A DNA stretch of 32,085 nucleotides from Sphingomonadaceae bacterium. GTDB taxonomy: Bacteria > Pseudomonadota > Alphaproteobacteria > Sphingomonadales > Sphingomonadaceae. This document shows, piece by piece, positions 23,452 through 31,699 of the stretch. Within the stretch, counting starts at the first letter, position 1. Each line of letters opens with the position of its first letter. The DNA lies in the NCBI GenBank assembly GCA_016742125.1, contig JACVCM010000030.1, positions 1-32,085 on the forward strand, written 5' to 3'. The position numbers and the translations under genes were made by a program. Below the pieces are notes generated by a model. The model was not told where the DNA came from, searched no databases, and worked only from the letters and a program-made list of their open reading frames with translations.

Positions 23452-24879
23452 TCACGCAACGTCGCTGATCCCCAGATCGGCGAGCTTGCGGTAGAGAGTT
23501 GATCGCCCGATGCCCAGCCGGCGGGCCACTTCGGTCATGCGGCCCCGGTAATGGCCGATGGCCAGGCGGATGACGTCGGCCTCGATTTCTTCCAGCGGCC
23601 GCATATTGCCGTCTGGCTCATAAAGTGTCACGCCAATGCCATCATTCGTGCCCGCACCGTTCGAACCGCCACTGCCAGGTATGCCGACCGCGGCACATAT
23701 CTGCGGGAACTCCTCGGGCGTGAGCGCGTCGCGCTCGCATAACACGGCCGCCCGAAACAGCGCGCTTTGCAACTGGCGTACATTGCCCGGCCAGCTATAG
23801 CCCCGCAGCATCGCCAGCGCTTCATCGGTAATGCCCAGACTGCGTAGGCCCGGCTGGTTTGCCATCCGGCCAAGGAAATGGCGTGCAAGTGCAGGGATGT
23901 CGCTGGTCCGTTCGCGCAATGGGGGGATCGTGAGCTGCACCACGTTCAGGCGATAGAACAGATCTTCCCTGAAATCCCCGCTGGCAAGCTTGTCGGAAAG
24001 GTTACTATTGCTGGCTGAGATCAGACGAACGTCGATGCGGTAGCTATGCGCGGCACCGAGCGGCTGTATCTCATTTTGAGTCAACAAACGCACCAGACGA
24101 ACCTGGGTTTCGGGTGGAAGATGATCGACCTCGTCAAGAAAGACGGTGCCGCCTTCTGCCTGCTGCAAAATGCCGACGCGACGGTCGAATGCGCCGGCAA
24201 AGGCATCTTTTTCGTGACCGAAAAGTACCGAATCAAGCAGTGTCGGTGAAATCGCGCCGCAATTCACCTTCAGGAACGGCAGCTTGGAGCGGGGGCTGGC
24301 GGCGTGGATGGCATCGGCAACGACTTCCTTACCGACACCAGATTCGCCTTCGATGAAGATTGGCGCCCGGCTGCGTGCGGCCTTTGCAGCAATAGCGAGC
24401 GCGGTGCGGAAGGCTGGCGCCGATCCGATAATTTCCTCAAAAGCCAGCGGTTGCGTAATTTTTTCAGTCATCGGATGGAGTTCGCCGAACTCCTTGCTCT
24501 TGTCGGCCGCCAGACTGAGCGCGGCGACCAGACGTTCGGCCGCGACTGGTTTGATGATATAGTCCGATGCCCCGGCGCGCATGGCCTCTATCGCTGCTTC
24601 GTTCGAGCCGATCGCGGTCATCAGCAGGATAGGCAGGGCGGGGCGACGCGACTTGAGTTCGGCGATCAGCGACGCCGAATCAGAACCCGGAACCCATTGA
24701 TCGAGCAGGATCGCGTCGAGCATCATTCCATCCTGAGTGCCCAGCATGGCAATTGCCGTTTCCGCATCCCGCGCGAAAACCGTGCGCCAACCCGCACGCG
24801 AGGCAATGGCCGATACCAACCGGCACTGGGCCGGCTCGTCATCGACAAGCATCAGCAATCGGGTTTCGCGTTCCTGCAT
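23452..24879 (-). CDS. NtrC-like response regulator with altered sigma-54 contact loop
   Basis: Three-domain regulator of about 475 residues. The receiver domain has Asp13-Asp14 and phospho-acceptor Asp60 (ILLDQWVPG). The AAA+ domain has Walker A GESGVGKE (178-185) and a Walker B-type VFLDEVDHL. A Fis-type helix-turn-helix ends it (MTEVARRLGIGRSTLYRKL). Where PrsR has GAFTGA this protein has DAFAGA (225-230): the threonine that touches sigma-54 and the first glycine are replaced. It may thus act without sigma-54 or as a repressor. Start is taken as the ATG at 24879, with AGGA seven bases upstream; an ATG at 24885 and a longer frame exist. No kinase gene adjoins it. Confidence 0.85.
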   Translation of the reverse strand: MQERETRLLMLVDDEPAQCRLVSAIASRAGWRTVFARDAETAIAMLGTQDGMMLDAILLDQWVPGSDSASLIAELKSRRPALPILLMTAIGSNEAAIEAMRAGASDYIIKPVAAERLVAALSLAADKSKEFGELHPMTEKITQPLAFEEIIGSAPAFRTALAIAAKAARSRAPIFIEGESGVGKEVVADAIHAASPRSKLPFLKVNCGAISPTLLDSVLFGHEKDAFAGAFDRRVGILQQAEGGTVFLDEVDHLPPETQVRLVRLLTQNEIQPLGAAHSYRIDVRLISASNSNLSDKLASGDFREDLFYRLNVVQLTIPPLRERTSDIPALARHFLGRMANQPGLRSLGITDEALAMLRGYSWPGNVRQLQSALFRAAVLCERDALTPEEFPQICAAVGIPGSGGSNGAGTNDGIGVTLYEPDGNMRPLEEIEADVIRLAIGHYRGRMTEVARRLGIGRSTLYRKLADLGISDVA

Positions 24880-25037
24880 CCACATGTCCTGAACCGGTTC
24901 AAGGAAAATTGTGGTAACGCGAAACGGTAAAGAGCCGATTAAGGATGGCGGAGAATTTCTTTGGCAATCCGACTTGAGCAAAAGAATTGCACGGGTTAAG
25001 GCGTCAGAGAACGATAAGTTGAAGGTTGGAGGCAAAG

Positions 25038-25160
25038 TTGGCAGGAAATCAGGATATCGGTCCAGCGAAGCAAACCTACGAAGGTTTTATTTCGCTTTTC
25101 AAATGGGGCACCATCATTTCCGCTGTGGTCGTCGCGCTCGTCGTTTTGATAATCGCCTGA
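25038..25160 (+). CDS. aa3-type cytochrome c oxidase subunit IV (tiny membrane protein)
   Basis: A 40-codon gene. The product has a short soluble head with QTYEGFISLFKWGT followed by one membrane helix (IISAVVVALVVLIIA), the pattern of the bacterial aa3 oxidase subunit IV family (PF07835). It starts at TTG with a strong GGAGG five bases before it, which is the best ribosome site in this stretch. It ends one base before the GTG start of pntAA, so pntAA translation is probably coupled to it. The other cytochrome oxidase genes are not in the window. Small single-helix proteins are easy to over-assign, but the TYxGFI-WGT signature makes this call fairly firm. Confidence 0.82.
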   Translation: MAGNQDIGPAKQTYEGFISLFKWGTIISAVVVALVVLIIA

Positions 25161-25161
25161 C

Positions 25162-26292
25162 GTGACGAAAATCGCCGTAGTCAAGGAGTCCGCCGTCGGA
25201 GAGACGCGGGTTTCTGCGTCGCCCGAAACGGTCAAGAAATATGTTGGCCTAGGCGCAACTGTTGCAGTCGAGGCAGGTGCCGGTGTTGCTGCCTCAATCA
25301 GCGACGCTGAATATGAAGCGGCGGGTGCCTCGGTGGCGACGCTGGCCGCGGTACTGAAGGATGCGGACATCATTCTTGGCGTGCAAGGCCCCGATGCCAA
25401 GGCGCTGAAGGGGATGAAGGCAGGTGCCTGGCTGGTCGCCGGGCTTGATCCATTCGGACAGCGCGAGAGGGTCGATGCCTATGCCAAGGCTGGCGTCGAG
25501 GCGCTGGCGATGGAATTCATGCCCCGTATTACCCGCGCCCAATCGATGGACATCTTGTCGTCGCAGTCAAACCTCGCCGGATACAAGGCGGTGATCGAAG
25601 CGGCTTCGGAATATGGCCGCGCATTCCCGATGATGATGACTGCTGCCGGCACGGTAACCGCTGCCAAAGCCTTCATCATGGGTGTCGGTGTTGCAGGTTT
25701 GCAGGCGATTGCGACAGCGCGTCGGCTCGGGGCGCAGGTGTCTGCGACCGACGTGCGTTCGGCGACGAAAGAACAGATTGAATCGCTTGGTGCAAAGGCG
25801 ATCTTCGTCGAAAATGTTGCCGGTATCGAAGGCGAAGGCGCAGGCGGTTATGCTACTGAAATGTCCGACGAATATAGGGCTGCGCAGGCTGAACTCGTTT
25901 CCGCGCATATCGCCAAGCAGGATATTGTCATTACCACCGCGCTGATCCCCGGCCGTCCAGCACCGCGCCTGATTTCGGACGCGCAGATTGCCAGCATGAA
26001 GCCAGGATCGGTCATCTTCGATCTCGCCGTCGCGCAAGGCGGCAATGTCGAGGGATCGAAAGCCGACGAGGTTGTGGTCAAGCATGGCGTGAAGATTATT
26101 GGCTATGCCAATACGCCCGCCCATCTTGCGGCGGATACGTCGGCTCTGTTTTCGCGTAATCTGTTCAACTTCCTGTCGGCATTCTGGGACAAGGAAGCAG
26201 GCAGGCCGGTATTGCCCGATGATGATGAGATTACAGCGGCGATCCGGCTGACCAAGGATGGCAAGGTTGTGAATGAGCGCCTGCTGGCGTGA
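25162..26292 (+). CDS. pntAA: NAD(P) transhydrogenase subunit alpha part 1 (NAD-binding domain I)
   Basis: Soluble NAD(H)-binding subunit of the proton-translocating transhydrogenase, which uses the proton gradient to reduce NADP with NADH. The 376 residues show the alanine dehydrogenase/PntA N-terminal fold (KESAVGETRVSASPETV), the Rossmann segment FIMGVGVAGLQAIATARRLGA followed by ATDVR, and TTALIPGRPAPRLI. The short C-terminus without membrane helices shows the split alpha type found in Rhodospirillum and sphingomonads. Start is a GTG one base after the tiny oxidase gene with no own ribosome site, so translation is likely coupled. pntAB follows after ten bases. Confidence 0.95.
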   Translation: MTKIAVVKESAVGETRVSASPETVKKYVGLGATVAVEAGAGVAASISDAEYEAAGASVATLAAVLKDADIILGVQGPDAKALKGMKAGAWLVAGLDPFGQRERVDAYAKAGVEALAMEFMPRITRAQSMDILSSQSNLAGYKAVIEAASEYGRAFPMMMTAAGTVTAAKAFIMGVGVAGLQAIATARRLGAQVSATDVRSATKEQIESLGAKAIFVENVAGIEGEGAGGYATEMSDEYRAAQAELVSAHIAKQDIVITTALIPGRPAPRLISDAQIASMKPGSVIFDLAVAQGGNVEGSKADEVVVKHGVKIIGYANTPAHLAADTSALFSRNLFNFLSAFWDKEAGRPVLPDDDEITAAIRLTKDGKVVNERLLA

Positions 26293-26302
26293 GGGGGATA
26301 TA

Positions 26303-26584
26303 ATGGACTTCATCTCAATCCTATCCATCTTCGTTCTCGCGTGCTTCGTGGGCTATTATGTCGTCTGGTCGGTCACTCCTGCGTTGCACACGCCGCTCAT
26401 GGCGGTCACCAACGCCATTTCTTCGGTGATTATTGTGGGCGCGCTGATCGCGAGCGCCGCCGCGGGTTCGCCTACCGCCAAGTGGCTCGGCCTGATCGCG
26501 GTAGCGTTGGCCAGCGTGAATATCTTTGGCGGTTTTGCTGTGACCGCACGCATGCTGGCGATGTACAAGAAGAAGGAGCGCTAG
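26303..26584 (+). CDS. pntAB: NAD(P) transhydrogenase subunit alpha part 2 (membrane)
   Basis: Membrane part of the split alpha subunit, 93 residues with about three hydrophobic helices (ISILSIFVLACFVGYYVV, TNAISSVIIVGALIAS, WLGLIAVALASVNIFGGFAV) and a basic tail (MYKKKER). HTPLMAVTNAIS and NIFGGF are family hallmarks. It joins PntB to form the proton channel. The ATG at 26303 has GAGGGGG just upstream, which decides it over an earlier in-frame codon inside pntAA. Confidence 0.95.
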   Translation: MDFISILSIFVLACFVGYYVVWSVTPALHTPLMAVTNAISSVIIVGALIASAAAGSPTAKWLGLIAVALASVNIFGGFAVTARMLAMYKKKER

Positions 26585-26587
26585 ATT

Positions 26588-28000
26588 ATGGAACATGCCG
26601 CTCCTCCTGCATGGGTGATGCTCGCCTATTTGATATCGGGCGTATTCTTTATCCTGGCCTTGCGCGGGCTTTCATCGCCCGCGACTTCGCAGCGCGGCAA
26701 CCGTTTCGGCATGGCCGGAATGCTGATTGCCGTTGTCACCACGCTGGTTACGCACGAGCTCGCTTCATTGCCGGAGATCGTCGGAGCCATTGCTATCGGT
26801 GGCGGCATCGGTTGGGTGACGGCGCGCAAGATTGCGATGACAGACATGCCGCAATTGGTTGCGGCTTTTCACAGTCTCGTTGGCATGGCCGCGGTCTTGG
26901 TTGCAGCGGCTGCATTTTTGAATCCCGAAGCCTTCGGTATTAACGGCTCCGACGGCATGATAAATCCGGTCAGCCGCGTAGAGATGGGACTGGGGATTGC
27001 CATTGGTGCTATCACCTTCTCCGGTTCGGTGATCGCGTTCCTGAAGCTTGCGGGCAAGATGTCGGGCGCACCGATTTTGCTGCCGCTGCGGCATGTTATC
27101 AACCTTGGGACACTAGCGGCCATTCTGGGTCTGGTCGGCTACTTCACTATCGACCAAAGCCCGTGGGTGTTCTGGACGATTACCGCGCTGTCCTTCCTCA
27201 TCGGCTTTCTGCTGATCATTCCCATCGGAGGCGCGGACATGCCGGTGGTGGTGTCGATGTTGAACAGCTATTCGGGCTGGGCGGCCGCCGCGATGGGCTT
27301 TACATTGCACAATACCGCGATGATTATCACCGGCGCACTGGTGGGCTCTTCGGGCGCAATCCTGTCGTACATCATGTGCAGGGCCATGAACCGCAGCTTC
27401 ATCAGCGTTATCGCCGGGGGCTTTGGTGCAGAGGCTGCGGCAGGTGGTAGCGAGGCCAAGGAGCAACGCCCGTGGAAGCGCGGCTCTGCCGAAGACGCGG
27501 CCTATATGATGGGACAGGCGGACAGCGTCATCATCGTTCCCGGCTACGGCATGGCGGTCGCCCAGGCGCAGCATGTGCTTCGCGAGATGGCTGATTTGCT
27601 CAAGAAAGAGGGCGTGAAGGTCAAATATGCGATCCACCCCGTCGCGGGCCGGATGCCAGGCCATATGAACGTGCTTCTGGCAGAAGCCTCGGTACCCTAT
27701 GACGAAGTGTTCGAGCTGGAGGACATAAACAGCGAATTTGCACAAGCCGATGTGGCCTTCATCATCGGTGCGAACGACGTCGTGAACCCTGCGGCCAAGA
27801 CCGACAAATCATCGCCCATCTACGGCATGCCCGTGTTCGATGTCGACAAGGCAAAGACAGTGTTTTTCGTCAAGCGCTCCATGGGCGGGGTTGGCTATGC
27901 GGGCGTCGATAATGATGTATTTTACATGGACCAGACGATGATGCTTCTCGCCGATGCAAAGAAGATGTGCGAGGATATCGTCAAGGCCTTGCAGCACTAG
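26588..28000 (+). CDS. pntB: NAD(P) transhydrogenase subunit beta
   Basis: Inner-membrane subunit of 470 residues carrying the NADP(H)-binding domain III. About nine helices fill the first ~290 residues, including SLVGMAAVLVA and VVSMLNSYSGWAAAAMGF. The cytoplasmic domain then shows VPGYGMAVAQAQH, IHPVAGRMPGHMNVLLAEA, IGANDVVNPAA and VKRSMGGVGYAGVDN, all typical NADP-binding features. AAGGAG precedes the ATG at good spacing. The operon ends here with a strong hairpin at 28028-28062. Confidence 0.97.
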   Translation: MEHAAPPAWVMLAYLISGVFFILALRGLSSPATSQRGNRFGMAGMLIAVVTTLVTHELASLPEIVGAIAIGGGIGWVTARKIAMTDMPQLVAAFHSLVGMAAVLVAAAAFLNPEAFGINGSDGMINPVSRVEMGLGIAIGAITFSGSVIAFLKLAGKMSGAPILLPLRHVINLGTLAAILGLVGYFTIDQSPWVFWTITALSFLIGFLLIIPIGGADMPVVVSMLNSYSGWAAAAMGFTLHNTAMIITGALVGSSGAILSYIMCRAMNRSFISVIAGGFGAEAAAGGSEAKEQRPWKRGSAEDAAYMMGQADSVIIVPGYGMAVAQAQHVLREMADLLKKEGVKVKYAIHPVAGRMPGHMNVLLAEASVPYDEVFELEDINSEFAQADVAFIIGANDVVNPAAKTDKSSPIYGMPVFDVDKAKTVFFVKRSMGGVGYAGVDNDVFYMDQTMMLLADAKKMCEDIVKALQH

Positions 28001-28027
28001 GCCACTTCACGCTAACGACCGTTCAAT

Positions 28028-28062
28028 GCCGCTCCGACATGCTTCGGGGCGGCCTTTGGTTT
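28028..28062 (+). terminator. Rho-independent terminator after pntB
   Basis: A perfect 10-bp stem (one G-T pair), GCCGCTCCGA (28028-28037) with TCGGGGCGGC (28044-28053), closes a six-base loop and is followed by CTTTGGTTT. The T-run is interrupted, so some readthrough into the racemase gene is possible. Confidence 0.75.
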
Positions 28063-28081
28063 GACAATTTGAGGTTGAAAC

Positions 28082-28780
28082 ATGCGTAAATTGGGCTTGA
28101 TTGGCGGGATGGGTTGGTACTCAACCGAACTCTATTATGCCCGGATCAACAAGCAGGTGGTGAAGCGCACCAATGGCACCTGCAATGCGCCGATGCTGAT
28201 CGAAAGCCTGAATTTCTGCGACATTGGTCGGGCGAATAGCGAACAGGAATGGAACCATGTTGCCGATGTGCTGACAGCATCGGCAAAACGGCTTGAACAG
28301 GCCGGCGCGACGGCCATCGTGATCGGCGCAAACAGCATGCACAAGGTGTACGACCAGATTGCGGCGGAGGTGTCTGTGCCTGTCCTTCATATTGCCGACG
28401 CCGTCGGTGCAAAGATGAAGGCGGCCGGTGTGCAGTCCGCTGCGTTGTTGGGAACTGCAAATGTCATGGCTGAAAGCTGGTATCGGCAAAGGCTGGTGAA
28501 GCATGGCGTAACGCTGCTTCCAGCCGAGATTGACGATGTGCAGGACATCGACCGCATCGTGTATGAGGAACTGATGCTGGGTCAGGTTAAGCGCGAATCC
28601 GAACGCAAGCTCAAGACCATCATCACCGAAATAGACCAGGAAGGCATCAAGGCCGTAGTCCTCGGCTGCACCGAACTGTGCATGATTGTAGACACCAAGG
28701 CCAATGTTTTGCCCATCTATGACAGCACAGAAATACACGCCGATGCGGGCGTCGAATGGATATTGGGCGAGGCAGCCTAA
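28082..28780 (+). CDS. Aspartate/glutamate racemase family protein
   Basis: Cofactor-independent amino-acid racemase-like protein of 232 residues. The N-terminus KLGLIGGMGWYSTELYYARIN is typical of the aspartate racemase/YgeA group. The second catalytic cysteine is present in LGCTELCMIV. The first motif, usually CNTxH in two-cysteine aspartate racemases, reads GANSMHK here, so that cysteine is missing. E. coli YgeA-type enzymes also lack a symmetrical cysteine pair and favour one enantiomer (from memory), so a similar one-sided activity is plausible. The ATG has GAGG upstream. It follows the pnt terminator, with its own promoter presumably in the short gap. Confidence 0.87.
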   Translation: MRKLGLIGGMGWYSTELYYARINKQVVKRTNGTCNAPMLIESLNFCDIGRANSEQEWNHVADVLTASAKRLEQAGATAIVIGANSMHKVYDQIAAEVSVPVLHIADAVGAKMKAAGVQSAALLGTANVMAESWYRQRLVKHGVTLLPAEIDDVQDIDRIVYEELMLGQVKRESERKLKTIITEIDQEGIKAVVLGCTELCMIVDTKANVLPIYDSTEIHADAGVEWILGEAA

Positions 28781-28821
28781 AGCCCCTTGGCAAGCCGCCA
28801 TCATTCCGCCATCCTTTACGC

Positions 28822-30027
28822 ATGAGGATGAGGAAAATCGCTATCGTCAGCGCCGCATTATGCGCGCTTTTTCAACCCGCTTTTGCCAAAACGATCTCTG
28901 TCGCGCCGGGTGACGGCGCGCAGGAGCGGTTGCAGGAAGCGTTAATAACTGCGGAGCCCGGGGACATCGTGGAACTCGGCGCAGGGCGGTTCACCCTGAC
29001 CGATGGGCTGTCGCTCGACGTTGCCAAGGTGATGGTGAAGGGACAGGGGGCAAAGGAAACCGTCCTGGACTTTTCCGGTCAGCAGGGCGCTGGCGAAGGA
29101 TTGCTGATCACTTCGGACGACGTCATCCTGCGCGATTTCAGCGTCGAGAACAGCAAGGGCGATGGCATCAAATCCAAAGGCGCCGACCGTATTGTCTACC
29201 ACAAGCTGCGTGTCGAATGGACCGGCGGGCCGAAGGAAACCAACGGCGCATATGGAATTTATCCTGTCGAAAGTGCGGATGTACTGGTAGATTCGGTCAT
29301 TGTCCGCGGGGCATCCGATGCCGGCATATATGTCGGGCAATCGCGCAACATCATTGTTCGCAATTCTGTTGTGACCGAGAATGTCGCTGGCATCGAAATA
29401 GAAAATAGTTACGATGCCGATGTCTACGACAATATTGCGACACACAATACAGGTGGCGTGCTGGTATTCGACCTGCCCAACCTGCCACAAATGGGCGGCC
29501 GCAACATAAGGGTGTTCGACAATATCATCGTCGATAACATGACGCCAAATTTCGCTCCCAAAGGAAATATTGTCGCCAATGTGCCCACGGGAACCGGCGT
29601 GATGGTGATGGCCAATCGCAACGTCGAAATTTTCGATAATGTAATCGGCGACAATGGCACGACCAATATCATGGTTGTGGGATATCGGTTTGAACACAAG
29701 GATCCGAAATATGATCCATTGCCGCAAAATGTGATCATCTGGGACAATCAGCACGGCCGTGCTGGATGGGATCCCAAATTCCGGGGTGGTGCCGAGATTG
29801 CCGCCGCAATGGGCGGGAGTTTTCCTGCGATATTCTGGGATGGAGCAGGGGGAGCGAGCAAAGCACCGATTGTCATGGATTCCGTTCCGGCTTTATCGCT
29901 GGGTTTGACGGACATAGCCGCCGACCCAACTACAGCCCAGCCAGCGCCTCTTGTTGCCGCCACGTCCCGTCCCACAGCTTTGCCGCCCATCAAGCTTCCC
30001 GAAGCACTGGAGGCCGCCGTTCGCTGA
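28822..30027 (+). CDS. Exported parallel beta-helix repeat protein (partner of diheme cytochrome)
   Basis: Secreted right-handed beta-helix protein of about 401 residues. A Sec signal peptide (MRMRKIAIVSAALCALFQPAFA) ends before KTISV. Stacked short repeats follow from about residue 85 to 310, with ladders such as DVILRDFSVENSKGDGI, DVLVDSVIVRGASDAGIYV and NIIVRNSVVTENVAGIEI. The protein overlaps the diheme cytochrome gene by one base. Such beta-helix/cytochrome pairs recur in proteobacteria (TIGR03805 and TIGR03806, from memory) but have no assigned function. The C-terminus is proline/alanine rich. Start is set at the first of two close ATGs before the signal peptide; a longer upstream frame begins inside the racemase gene. 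Confidence 0.85.
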   Translation: MRMRKIAIVSAALCALFQPAFAKTISVAPGDGAQERLQEALITAEPGDIVELGAGRFTLTDGLSLDVAKVMVKGQGAKETVLDFSGQQGAGEGLLITSDDVILRDFSVENSKGDGIKSKGADRIVYHKLRVEWTGGPKETNGAYGIYPVESADVLVDSVIVRGASDAGIYVGQSRNIIVRNSVVTENVAGIEIENSYDADVYDNIATHNTGGVLVFDLPNLPQMGGRNIRVFDNIIVDNMTPNFAPKGNIVANVPTGTGVMVMANRNVEIFDNVIGDNGTTNIMVVGYRFEHKDPKYDPLPQNVIIWDNQHGRAGWDPKFRGGAEIAAAMGGSFPAIFWDGAGGASKAPIVMDSVPALSLGLTDIAADPTTAQPAPLVAATSRPTALPPIKLPEALEAAVR

Positions 30028-31043
30028 TGCGTCTGCTGGTGCCTTTCCTGGCATTGACCATGGCGGTTGCGGCAACCTCTGCATCGCGGCAGGAGGTGTC
30101 GTCAGCAGCGATCGCCGGAGCACAGAATCCGCCTGCGCTTTCAGCATTCGGTTTTTTCGAAGGCGATGTGTCCCGGCCTTCGCCCAAACTGATCCCTTAC
30201 CGACTGCGAACCCCCTTGTTCTCGGATTATGCGGATAAGCAGCGCTTTATCTATGTTCCTGAAGGCGGAAAAATAAAGTCGGATGCCGCCGGCAAGTTAT
30301 TGTTCCCGTTAGGAACGGCGCTGATAAAAAGCTTCGGCTATCCCGGACAGGACGGCAGGTTCCACGTGCTGGAAACCCGCGTCCTGCTGCACAGGACGGA
30401 AGGTTGGGTGGCGCTACCCTATGTCTGGCGCGCCGATCGAAGCGACGCCGACTTGAGGGTGGGTGGAACACGGATTCCCGTCGAATTTGCGCATGGCGGT
30501 TCCAGGGCATCGATCAGCTATGCCGTCCCCAACAAGAACCAGTGCAAGCAATGTCATTCGAGCGGTGATAAAATCATGCCGATCGGGCCACAATGGCAAA
30601 ATATGGAATTTGATCGAAAGAGCGACAGGGACAGAATTTTGAAGGATTTGCCGCAGCTCGCGCGACTGCCGGGAATGGCGAAATGGGACGATGCAGCTAA
30701 GTCTACGCTCGACGAACGTGCACGCAGCTATCTCAAAGTCAACTGCGGCCATTGCCATGCGCCAAAGGGCTCGGCCAGCAACAGCGGACTGTTTTTGGAC
30801 GGTTCGGCCAGGGATGCTGCGGCCTACGGCATCGGCAAGCGGCCTGTCGCCGCAGGTAGGGCGAGCGGCGACCTGGATTTCATCATCGAAGCAGGTCGGC
30901 CTGATCGGTCCATCCTGATCAGCCGGATGAAGAGCACCGATCCGGGCATAGCGATGCCTGAGCTCGGCCGTGCGATGGTGCACGACGAAGGTGTAAAGTT
31001 GCTGGAGGACTGGATTTCAGCGATGCCGCACGGGCGTTACTGA
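30027..31043 (+). CDS. SO2930-type diheme c-type cytochrome
   Basis: Periplasmic cytochrome of 338 residues with a Sec signal peptide (MRLLVPFLALTMAVAATSASR). Two haem-binding CxxCH motifs are seen: CKQCHS around residue 173 and CGHCHAP around 240. Segments LIPYRLRTPLFSDYADKQRF and FPLGTALIKSFGYP match the family found beside beta-helix proteins (TIGR03806 from memory). The pair may act as a periplasmic electron-transfer or polysaccharide-related unit, but no role is established. The ATG shares one base with the preceding stop. The end overlaps convergent hspQ by seven bases. Confidence 0.88.
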   Translation: MRLLVPFLALTMAVAATSASRQEVSSAAIAGAQNPPALSAFGFFEGDVSRPSPKLIPYRLRTPLFSDYADKQRFIYVPEGGKIKSDAAGKLLFPLGTALIKSFGYPGQDGRFHVLETRVLLHRTEGWVALPYVWRADRSDADLRVGGTRIPVEFAHGGSRASISYAVPNKNQCKQCHSSGDKIMPIGPQWQNMEFDRKSDRDRILKDLPQLARLPGMAKWDDAAKSTLDERARSYLKVNCGHCHAPKGSASNSGLFLDGSARDAAAYGIGKRPVAAGRASGDLDFIIEAGRPDRSILISRMKSTDPGIAMPELGRAMVHDEGVKLLEDWISAMPHGRY

Positions 31044-31390
31044 CGCAGTGCACGTTTCAGTTGGTACCTGTCACCGGTCCAACCTTCGAACACGGCATCG
31101 ATGCCGGGATGGCTGACGGGGCCATGTTCCATGTCCGACAACAGGTTCTGCTGGCTGACATAGGCGATATAGCTGCTGTCGGCGTTTTCTGCGAATAAAT
31201 GGTAGAATGGCTGGTTTTTTGCAGGCCTGACTGCTTCGGGTATAGACTGATACCAGTCTTCACTGTTTGCGAATACGGGATCGATGTCGAACACCACCCC
31301 GCGGAAGTCGAAAATGCGGTGTCGAACGACTTCGCCAATGGCAAATCGTGCTTCCGCGATTTCTGGCAGGGATGATGCTTTCTGGTCCAT
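31037..31390 (-). CDS. hspQ: Heat shock protein HspQ / hemimethylated-DNA-binding domain protein
   Basis: Small cytoplasmic protein of 117 residues with the YccV/HspQ fold. Key stretches are ARFAIGEVVRHRIFDFRGVVFDIDP, NQPFYHLF, YIAYVSQQNL and a short C-terminal end. In E. coli HspQ modulates Lon proteolysis and was named for binding hemimethylated oriC DNA (established). The ATG at 31390 is preferred because the conserved region starts about 15 residues later and GGGA precedes it; an upstream start adds unconserved sequence. It reads toward the cytochrome gene with a seven-base overlap. Confidence 0.9.
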   Translation of the reverse strand: MDQKASSLPEIAEARFAIGEVVRHRIFDFRGVVFDIDPVFANSEDWYQSIPEAVRPAKNQPFYHLFAENADSSYIAYVSQQNLLSDMEHGPVSHPGIDAVFEGWTGDRYQLKRALRQ

Positions 31391-31522
31391 ATTCCCAATA
31401 TCATATCGAATTGCAGACAAATCAAGCTTGTGGCTTGGCAAAGCGAAAAACATCGGTTAATGGCCCCGCTCTGCATTTGGGGCGCGCCGGTTTTCCGGCA
31501 CCGACCAGCCCTGAAAGCCTGC

Positions 31523-31612
31523 GGAGAGATGGCTGAGTGGTCGAAAGCACCGCACTCGAAATGCGGCGTGCCGGTGACGGTACCTAGGGTTCGAATCCCT
31601 ATCTCTCCGCCA
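31523..31612 (+). tRNA. tRNA-Ser (anticodon CGA)
   Basis: A 90-nt class II tRNA with a complete 7-bp acceptor stem GGAGAGA/TCTCTCC, discriminator G and an encoded CCA. The anticodon stem CCGCA/TGCGG closes the loop CTCGAAA, giving anticodon CGA at 31557-31559, which reads the serine codon UCG. A long variable arm (GTGCCGGTGACGGTAC region) and the T-loop GGTTCGAATCC are present. No integrase or repeated 3' end is seen beside it. Confidence 0.96.
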
Positions 31613-31699
31613 TTTATACAGCCGTTCATCATCGGTCAAAAAGGGTGGCGCTAGTTGCATCTATTCGCTAGCTGCGGTCGACAAATTTTGGGATTCATT

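Noticed and set aside
31523..31612. tRNA-Ser as an attachment site for an integrated element
   Set aside because: No integrase gene and no second copy of the tRNA 3' end were seen in the window.
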